Source of the DNA: Janthinobacterium sp. FW305-129
GTDB taxonomy: Bacteria > Pseudomonadota > Gammaproteobacteria > Burkholderiales > Burkholderiaceae_D
DNA length: 64,000 nucleotides
Direction: 5' to 3'
Assembly: GCF_020858115.1 (NCBI RefSeq)
Contig: NZ_JACYMM010000001.1
Span: 1 to 64,000 of the forward strand
The notes beneath the pieces were generated by a model. That model worked only from the letters and a program-made list of their open reading frames with translations. It made no database searches and was not told the DNA's origin. Both the position numbers and the translations under genes were made by a program. Shown one piece after another: positions 57,479 to 64,000 of the stretch. Within the stretch, counting starts at the first letter, position 1, and each line of letters starts with the position of its first letter.

Positions 57479-58297
57479 ATGCGCTATTGGCAGGTGGAAC
57501 GGCGGCAGGCGGAAGGGCAGCTGGACCTGGGGCGCGCCCTCGATCTGGTGGCGGCCATCGGCCATGCCGACGTGAATGCCATGGCGGGCGCCATCCTGAA
57601 AACGGCCGGCACGGCCGCCTCCATCGCCCAGTGCACGATCTTTGCTTATGAATTCGGCAACCGGCCCCGCACGGTGGCCGTGGCCGACCGGCGGGGCGGG
57701 CGTTTCTTGCAGGATATCGCCGACAGCTACGCGCGCCATTACTATGCCCTCGACGGCAACCAGAGCGTCATCGCGCCGGCCCGCCAGCCGAAGCTGGACC
57801 CCGCCATCGTGCTGCACCAGCAAGCGAGCGACGAGATCCGCCATCCCGGCTACCGCGCCGTCTGTTATCAAAAGCCGAATGTCTCGGACCGGCTGTCGCT
57901 GCTGGTGCAGCCGGCCGGCGATATCTGGCTGTCCGTCAATTTCTACCGCGACAGCAGCCAGGGCCAGTTCCAGCCCGCCGAGATCGCCGGCATCGAAACC
58001 CTGTCGCCGCTATTCGCCCATGCCGTCAAGCATCATTACAGCTTGAAGGGGCAAGCCACGCAGGGCGTCGCGCCCATGCTGCTGGCCCGGCTGCGCCTGC
58101 ATGGCCCGCAACTGAGCAAGCGCGAACTCGACGTGCTGCGCGGCGTGCTCGAGGGGCTGACGGCCGTGGAAATCGCCGAGACCATGGGCGTGCAGCCATC
58201 GAGCGTGATCACTTACCAGAAGCGCGCCTATAAGCGCCTGGGCATTTCCAGCCAGCGGCAACTGTTTGCGCTGTGCATGGCGCCAGCGCCTGTCTAA
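57479..58297 (+). CDS. LuxR-type helix-turn-helix regulator
   Basis: Regulator of 272 residues with a C-terminal LuxR HTH (LSKRELDVLRGVLEGLTAVE then IAETMGVQPSSVITYQKRAY). The N-terminal 200 residues do not look like an acyl-homoserine-lactone domain; they may bind an aromatic ligand. It is followed by the permease/hydroxylase/hmgA operon in the same direction, with an inverted repeat at 58350-58366 between them. It is a plausible regulator of that operon. Confidence 0.88.
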   Translation: MRYWQVERRQAEGQLDLGRALDLVAAIGHADVNAMAGAILKTAGTAASIAQCTIFAYEFGNRPRTVAVADRRGGRFLQDIADSYARHYYALDGNQSVIAPARQPKLDPAIVLHQQASDEIRHPGYRAVCYQKPNVSDRLSLLVQPAGDIWLSVNFYRDSSQGQFQPAEIAGIETLSPLFAHAVKHHYSLKGQATQGVAPMLLARLRLHGPQLSKRELDVLRGVLEGLTAVEIAETMGVQPSSVITYQKRAYKRLGISSQRQLFALCMAPAPV

Positions 58298-58349
58298 TCC
58301 CTTGGACGTAGGGATGGCTCCGCCTTTTTGACAGTTTTAGCCGCGAAAC

Positions 58350-58366
58350 GTCCCCAAAATGGGGAC
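58350..58366. promoter_or_regulatory. Inverted repeat upstream of the aromatic operon
   Basis: GTCCCCA-AAA-TGGGGAC, 7-bp perfect arms. A TTGACA lies at 58328-58333 and the dyad sits where its -10 would be expected; no good -10 is seen. It is a candidate operator, possibly for the LuxR-type regulator. Confidence 0.45.
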
Positions 58367-58460
58367 AGCCGCCGGCATCGTCGTCTGCATACTGTGTTGC
58401 AAGCCGGGATCACCCGGCCGCTCTCACCCAATAAAATCAACAAGGGGAGGGCGACACCTT

Positions 58461-59798
58461 ATGGAGACAAGCATGCCCCCCGCCACACAAGCCACCACTG
58501 CGCCCGTCCTCGACGCGGCCACCGACCAAATGGAACAGCAGGTGATGTGCAAGGTATCGCGCCATCTGCTGGGTTTTCTGTTCCTGCTGTTCGTGTTTTC
58601 CTTTCTTGACCGCATCAATATCGGCTTCGCGGGCCTGACCATGATGCAAGACCTGGGCCTGTCCGGCACCCAGTTCGGCTTTGCCACCACCCTGTTTTAC
58701 ATCGCCTACATCGCTTGCAGCATCCCCAGCAACATCGTGCTGGCCCGCATCGGCGCCCGTAAATGGATAGGCAGCATGATGATCGCCTGGGGCCTGGCCT
58801 CGACGGCGACCCTGTTCGCCAGCGGCCCGGCCAGCCTGTATGCGCTGCGTTTTTTGGTGGGCGTGACGGAAGCGGGCTTTCTGCCCGGCATGCTGCTGTA
58901 TCTGACCTACTGGTTTCCCAGCGCCTACCGGGCGCGCGCCAACGCCCTGTTCATGATCGCCATGCCTGTCACGGCCGCCATCGGTTCGGCCTTGTCCGGC
59001 CTGATCCTGGGGCTGGACGGCCACTGGGGCTTGAAGGGCTGGCAATGGCTGTTCTTTCTCGAAGGCATGCCTTCCGTGCTGCTGGGCCTGGCCGTGTATG
59101 GCTACCTCGACGACGCACCGGGCAAGGCGAGCTGGCTCACCAGGCTGGAGCAGCAGGTGCTGGCGCGCATGCTGGCAGCCGAGCAGAAACCTGTTGCGCC
59201 GCAGCAAAAAACGTCGGTGCTGACGGAAATGTGCTCGCCCACCGTGCTGAAATTCGGCGTCGCCTATTTTTGCCTGGTCAACACCCTGGCGATGGTGGCC
59301 GTGTGGACACCGCTGATCGTGAAAAGTTTCAATAGCAACGCCAGCAACACGCAAATCGGCTTGCTGGCCGCCATCCCGCAAGTGTGCACCGTGATCGGCA
59401 TGATCGCCTGGGGCCGCCGCTCGGACCGCCTGCAGGAACGCCGCTGGCACATCGTCTGGCCCATGCTGCTGTCGGCGGCCGGCTGGCTGTTCACCGCGTA
59501 TGCCGCCAACCCCATCGTGCAACTGCTGGGCGTGTGCATGGCCTCGACGGGCGCCTACACGGCCATGTCCGTCTTCTGGACGACGCCGGATCGTGCGCTG
59601 AGCCTGGGCGCGCGCGCCATCGGCATCGCCGTCATCAATGCCACGGGCAATATCGGCTCGGCCCTGAACCCCGTCGTCGTGGGCTGGCTGAAGGATTTCA
59701 CGCACAGCTTTGCCACGGGCTTGCTGTACGCCAGCGTGCTGCTGGTGGCGGGCGCGGCCATCGTGCTGACCCTGCCGATTGCGCGCGCCGGCAAATAA
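58461..59798 (+). CDS. MFS transporter, ACS (anion:cation symporter) family
   Basis: Twelve-helix major facilitator of 445 residues, related to aromatic-acid permeases such as HpaX. Segments seen: FSFLDRINIGFAGL near residue 45, RFLVGVTEAGFLPGMLLYLT and RARANALFMIAMPVTAAIG. GGGGAGG lies about ten bases before ATG 58461. It is the first gene of the putative 3-hydroxyphenylacetate/homogentisate operon, so an aryl acid is a likely cargo. Confidence 0.92.
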   Translation: METSMPPATQATTAPVLDAATDQMEQQVMCKVSRHLLGFLFLLFVFSFLDRINIGFAGLTMMQDLGLSGTQFGFATTLFYIAYIACSIPSNIVLARIGARKWIGSMMIAWGLASTATLFASGPASLYALRFLVGVTEAGFLPGMLLYLTYWFPSAYRARANALFMIAMPVTAAIGSALSGLILGLDGHWGLKGWQWLFFLEGMPSVLLGLAVYGYLDDAPGKASWLTRLEQQVLARMLAAEQKPVAPQQKTSVLTEMCSPTVLKFGVAYFCLVNTLAMVAVWTPLIVKSFNSNASNTQIGLLAAIPQVCTVIGMIAWGRRSDRLQERRWHIVWPMLLSAAGWLFTAYAANPIVQLLGVCMASTGAYTAMSVFWTTPDRALSLGARAIGIAVINATGNIGSALNPVVVGWLKDFTHSFATGLLYASVLLVAGAAIVLTLPIARAGK

Positions 59799-59819
59799 TA
59801 TTGTTGAAGAGGAAACATC

Positions 59820-61499
59820 ATGAGCGATACATTCCACCCTTATCCCCATGTGCCGAAAGTGTATCCGCCCGGCAAGCTTGTCGGCACCGGCACGCAGCAC
59901 GTGCCCGTGCTGATCGTCGGCGGCGGTCCCGTGGGTCTGGCCACGGCCCTGGGCCTGGCGCGCCACGGCGTGCGCTCGGTGCTGATCGAGGCGGACGACG
60001 GCGTCTGCACGGGCAGCCGCGCCATCTGCATTTCGCGGCGCAGCCTGGAAATCATCGACCGCCTGGGCGCGCTCGACGGTTTTTTGAGTAAAGGCTTGCC
60101 GTGGGCGGGCGGGCGCAGCTTTTACCGCGACGAGGAAGTGCTGCACTTTACGATGCCGCAAGACGCGAACCAGAAATTGCCGCCGATGGTCAACCTGGCG
60201 CAATACCATATCGAGCAATTCCTGCTCGACGCGGCCGAACGCCAGCCGGAGCTGATTGATATCCGCTGGCAGACGCGCGTCACGGGCGTGCAGCAGCGCG
60301 CCGACGGCGCCACGGTCACGGTGGCCACGCCCGATGAAACCTACACCATCGACGCGGACTGGCTGGTGGCGGCCGATGGCGGGCGCAGCGCCGTGCGCGA
60401 GGCGCTGGGGCTCAAATTGCAGGGCACCAGCTATGAAGGGCGCTATGTGATCGTCGATATCCACCTGAAAAGCGGGCGTCCGGCGGAGCGCCTCGCATAT
60501 TTCGACCCGCCGTCGAATCCCGGCTCGACCGTGCTGGTGCACAAGCAGCCCGACGATATCTGGCGCATCGATTACCAGCTGCGCGACGACGAGGATGCGC
60601 AGGCGGCCGTGCTGCTGGAAAACGTGGCGCCCCGCGTGGACAGCCTGCTGGCCATGATGGGAGAAACCGCCCCGTGGCATCCCGTGTGGATCACCATTTA
60701 TAAAGCCAACGCCTTGACCCTGGAGAAATACCGGCACGGCGCCGTGCTGTTCGCGGGCGACGCGGCCCACCTGGTGCCCATCTTCGGCGTGCGCGGAGCC
60801 AATTCCGGCATCGACGACGCGGACAACCTGGCCTGGAAGCTGGCGTATGTCGTCAAGGGCCAGGCGCCGCAGGGTTTGCTGGACAGTTATTCGGACGAGC
60901 GCGTGTACGCCGCCCATGAAAACCTGCGCCACGGCACCAAAAGCACGGAATTCATGGCGCCGCCCACGTTCGCTTTCGAACTGATGCGCACGGCCGTGCT
61001 GGGCCTGGCGGGCAGGCATGCGCATGTGCGCTCGCTGATCAACCCGCGCCAGACCAGCGCCATCGCGTATGCGCAGTCGGCCCTGAATACGCCGGATAGC
61101 GAGGCGTTTGCCGCCGGCCCCGCGCCGGGCACGGTCTTGCCCGAGTGCCCGCTGGCGCTGCCGCACAACGGCGGGCAAAAAGCGCGGTATATTACCGATC
61201 TGGTGAAGCGCGCGGATGGCCATTTCTCGGGACTGTACTTCAGCGAGGATGGCGGCGTGCCCGCGGAACTGCTGGCGCTGGGCGACAGCTTGCCGCTGAC
61301 GACCGTGGCGATCGCCCGCAGCGGGGAGCAAGGGGGCGCCTGGGACCACGCGGCGCAGGTATGCTCGCTGTTCGACGCGCAGCCCGGCACGTTTTATCTC
61401 GTGCGCCCGGATGGGCACGTGCTGGGACGCTGGCGCGAGGTGCGGGCGGGGCAGGTGGCGGCAGCGCTGGCGGCGGTCGGCATCGCCCAATCGAAGTAA
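59820..61499 (+). CDS. FAD-dependent aromatic monooxygenase (MhaA-like)
   Basis: Class A flavin hydroxylase of 559 residues (about 61 kDa). Motifs: FAD-binding LIVGGGPVGLATALGLARHG (residues about 32-51), the WLVAADGGRSAVRE DG motif, and FAGDAAHLVPIFGVRGANSG near residue 320. A C-terminal thioredoxin-like domain covers the last 150 residues. By gene order with a DUF2783 protein and hmgA it best fits 3-hydroxyphenylacetate 6-hydroxylase, which yields homogentisate; 3-(3-hydroxyphenyl)propionate hydroxylase is the general alternative. Confidence 0.88.
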   Translation: MSDTFHPYPHVPKVYPPGKLVGTGTQHVPVLIVGGGPVGLATALGLARHGVRSVLIEADDGVCTGSRAICISRRSLEIIDRLGALDGFLSKGLPWAGGRSFYRDEEVLHFTMPQDANQKLPPMVNLAQYHIEQFLLDAAERQPELIDIRWQTRVTGVQQRADGATVTVATPDETYTIDADWLVAADGGRSAVREALGLKLQGTSYEGRYVIVDIHLKSGRPAERLAYFDPPSNPGSTVLVHKQPDDIWRIDYQLRDDEDAQAAVLLENVAPRVDSLLAMMGETAPWHPVWITIYKANALTLEKYRHGAVLFAGDAAHLVPIFGVRGANSGIDDADNLAWKLAYVVKGQAPQGLLDSYSDERVYAAHENLRHGTKSTEFMAPPTFAFELMRTAVLGLAGRHAHVRSLINPRQTSAIAYAQSALNTPDSEAFAAGPAPGTVLPECPLALPHNGGQKARYITDLVKRADGHFSGLYFSEDGGVPAELLALGDSLPLTTVAIARSGEQGGAWDHAAQVCSLFDAQPGTFYLVRPDGHVLGRWREVRAGQVAAALAAVGIAQSK

Positions 61500-61511
61500 C
61501 AAGGAGACAAC

Positions 61512-61697
61512 ATGACCGATATCGAACTCGATAATCTATACACGGAGCTGTGCCACACCATGGGCGGCCTGGGCGAACAGCGTTCGCCCCTGTTCCTGGC
61601 CCGTTTCGCCTTGCTGGCCATGGGCGCCATCGGCCGGGCCGACGTGGTGCAGGGCTTGCTGCGCGACGCGGCCGACGGCCTGGCGGAGAGCGCATGA
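61512..61697 (+). CDS. DUF2783 small protein (MhaB-like)
   Basis: Protein of 61 residues, soluble and helical ([20 protein letters not shown], then [17 protein letters not shown]). It matches DUF2783, a family found beside flavin hydroxylases and hmgA. In Pseudomonas putida U the 3-hydroxyphenylacetate hydroxylase needs a small coupling protein of about 6 kDa, which this resembles in size and position. AAGGAG lies upstream; the stop overlaps hmgA by 4 bp (ATGA). Confidence 0.82.
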   Translation: MTDIELDNLYTELCHTMGGLGEQRSPLFLARFALLAMGAIGRADVVQGLLRDAADGLAESA

Positions 61698-62998
61698 TAG
61701 GCGCCGGCTACCAAAGCGGCTTCGGCAACGAATTTGCCACGGAAGCCATCGCCGGCGCCTTGCCGCAGGGGCAGAATTCGCCGCAGCGGGCGCCGCTGGG
61801 CCTGTATGCGGAACAATTGTCTGGCACGGCCTTCACGGCGCCGCGCGCGCAGAACCGGCGCTCGTGGCTGTACCGCATCCGTCCCGCCAGCCAGCATCCG
61901 CCGTTTACCTTGCTGCAAAATACGCGCATCGTCAGCGATTTCCACGCCATGCCGCCGACGCCGCCGAACCAGCTGCGCTGGGACCCGCTGCCGCTGCCCG
62001 ACAACGCCACGGCCGTGGATTTCATCGACGGCTGGCAAACGATGGCCGGCAATGGCAGCGCCGAAGCGATGAGCGGCTGCGCCATTCACGTCTACGCGGC
62101 CAACCGCTCGATGCAGCGCTTCTTTTACTCGGCCGACGGCGAATTGCTGGTCGTGCCGCAGGAGGGAAGGCTGGCGATTGCCACGGAACTGGGCTTGATC
62201 GAGCTGGAACCGCAGGAAATCGCCGTGATCCCGCGCGGCGTGCGCTTCCGCGTGACCCTGCCGGACGGCCAGGCGCGCGGCTATGTGTGCGAAAACTTCG
62301 GCACGGCTTTCCGCTTGCCGGACATGGGGCCGATCGGCTCGAACGGCCTGGCCAACAGCCGCGACTTCCTCACGCCGCACGCGGCGTATGAGGATATCGA
62401 CGGCGAATGCGAACTGCTGGCCAAGTTCGGCGGCCACCTGTGGCGCACCACGCTCGACCATTCGCCGCTGGACGTGGTGGCCTGGCACGGCAATTACGCG
62501 CCCTACAAATACGATTTGCGCCGCTTCAATACCATCGGCTCGATCAGCTACGACCATCCCGACCCGTCGATCTTCCTCGTGCTGCAGGCGCCGAGCGAAA
62601 ACCCGCTGTTCGGCGCCATCGACTTCGCCATCTTCCCGCCGCGCTGGCTGGCGGCCGAACATACCTTCCGCCCGCCCTGGTTCCACCGCAACGTGGCCAG
62701 CGAATTCATGGGGCTGATCCATGGCGTGTACGACGCCAAGGCGGCCGGTTTCGTGCCGGGCGGCGCCAGCCTGCACAACTGCATGTCCGGCCACGGCCCC
62801 GATGCGCAGACGTTTGAGAAGGCCTCGCACAGCGACACGTTCGCGCCCGTGAAAGTGGGCGACACCATGGCTTTCATGTTCGAGACGCGCACCATCCTCA
62901 AGCCCACGCCGTTCGCGCTGGACGGCGGCTTGCTGCAAAGCGACTATTTCGAATGCTGGCAAGGCTTGCGCAAGCATTTTGATCCGGATCAAGCCTAG
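61694..62998 (+). CDS. hmgA: Homogentisate 1,2-dioxygenase
   Basis: Cleaves homogentisate to maleylacetoacetate using Fe(II); 434 residues, the normal length. The start [20 protein letters not shown] is diagnostic. Iron-site region: [20 protein letters not shown] and [16 protein letters not shown]. It overlaps the DUF2783 stop by 4 bp. Fumarylacetoacetase, normally next, is not seen; the convergent gene follows instead. Confidence 0.97.
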   Translation: MIGAGYQSGFGNEFATEAIAGALPQGQNSPQRAPLGLYAEQLSGTAFTAPRAQNRRSWLYRIRPASQHPPFTLLQNTRIVSDFHAMPPTPPNQLRWDPLPLPDNATAVDFIDGWQTMAGNGSAEAMSGCAIHVYAANRSMQRFFYSADGELLVVPQEGRLAIATELGLIELEPQEIAVIPRGVRFRVTLPDGQARGYVCENFGTAFRLPDMGPIGSNGLANSRDFLTPHAAYEDIDGECELLAKFGGHLWRTTLDHSPLDVVAWHGNYAPYKYDLRRFNTIGSISYDHPDPSIFLVLQAPSENPLFGAIDFAIFPPRWLAAEHTFRPPWFHRNVASEFMGLIHGVYDAKAAGFVPGGASLHNCMSGHGPDAQTFEKASHSDTFAPVKVGDTMAFMFETRTILKPTPFALDGGLLQSDYFECWQGLRKHFDPDQA

Positions 62999-63009
62999 TC
63001 TAGCCTTGC

Positions 63010-64000
<991 letters not shown>

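Noticed and set aside
62979-62992. A second TTGATCCGGATCAA dyad
   Set aside because: It lies in the last codons of hmgA and again encodes Asp-Pro-Asp-Gln; no promoter follows.

Overview
The window looks like chromosome from a GC-rich Betaproteobacterium, most likely Burkholderiales/Oxalobacteraceae (Janthinobacterium-like). This rests on the overall protein character: a Burkholderiales-type porin, a zinc-type HemB, Rrf2-family NsrR with an Hmp regulon, an actP-yjcH pair, MHYT sensors and a FecI/FecR/TonB-receptor unit. The species call is inference. I saw no rRNA, tRNA, CRISPR array, insertion sequence or prophage. GC-rich codon bias creates many long antisense open frames, which I treated as shadows.

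Layout. 1-8947 (-): a two-partner secretion operon, TpsB transporter then a giant TpsA adhesin that runs off the left edge (more than 2,400 residues visible, with two internal repeat families). 9285-9740: an HpaR-like MarR regulator, separated from tpsB by an AT-rich spacer. 10043-14788 (+): a porin followed by a three-subunit FAD dehydrogenase (Tat-dependent small subunit, GMC flavoprotein, tri-haem cytochrome c) ending in a strong terminator. 14839-18545: an SDR oxidoreductase with a divergent LysR regulator, a DUF4303 protein and a membrane metallophosphoesterase.

18618-24720 (-): a six-gene stressosome-type operon, rsbR-rsbS-rsbT, then an RsbT-like ATPase fused to a PP2C phosphatase, then an RsbT-like ATPase fused to a hybrid histidine kinase, then a REC-kinase-REC protein. 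Divergent from it is a nitric-oxide module: a hemerythrin protein and Hmp under a promoter overlapped by an NsrR-type operator, followed by the acetate permease pair yjcH-actP and nsrR itself. 29600-34947 (+): ppc-gap-pyk, lower glycolysis and anaplerosis, with two HexR-like sites upstream of ppc. 35199-41745: a secreted hypothetical, a NYN/OST-HTH protein, an ECF sigma/FecR/TonB-receptor iron system with a Fur box, and two hypotheticals. 42108-46824 (+): a MHYT-PAS-hybrid kinase and an HD-GYP response regulator.

46836-48167 (-): a RES/Xre-type toxin-antitoxin pair. 48285-50949 (-): a DUF481 outer-membrane protein and a lipoprotein alpha/beta hydrolase. 51240-57460 (+): an OmpR/EnvZ-type two-component pair, a VirK/YbjX protein, hemB, an MBL-fold hydrolase and msrA. 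57479-62998 (+): a LuxR-type regulator, an MFS permease, a flavin aromatic hydroxylase, a 61-residue DUF2783 protein and homogentisate dioxygenase hmgA, together a plausible 3-hydroxyphenylacetate-to-homogentisate route. The right edge holds the C-terminal part of a flavin-dependent monooxygenase (-) whose tail is encoded by a hexanucleotide repeat.

Common themes are redox and nitrosative stress (Hmp, hemerythrin, NsrR, MsrA, stressosome), membrane-linked carbon oxidation, and dense two-component and partner-switching signalling.
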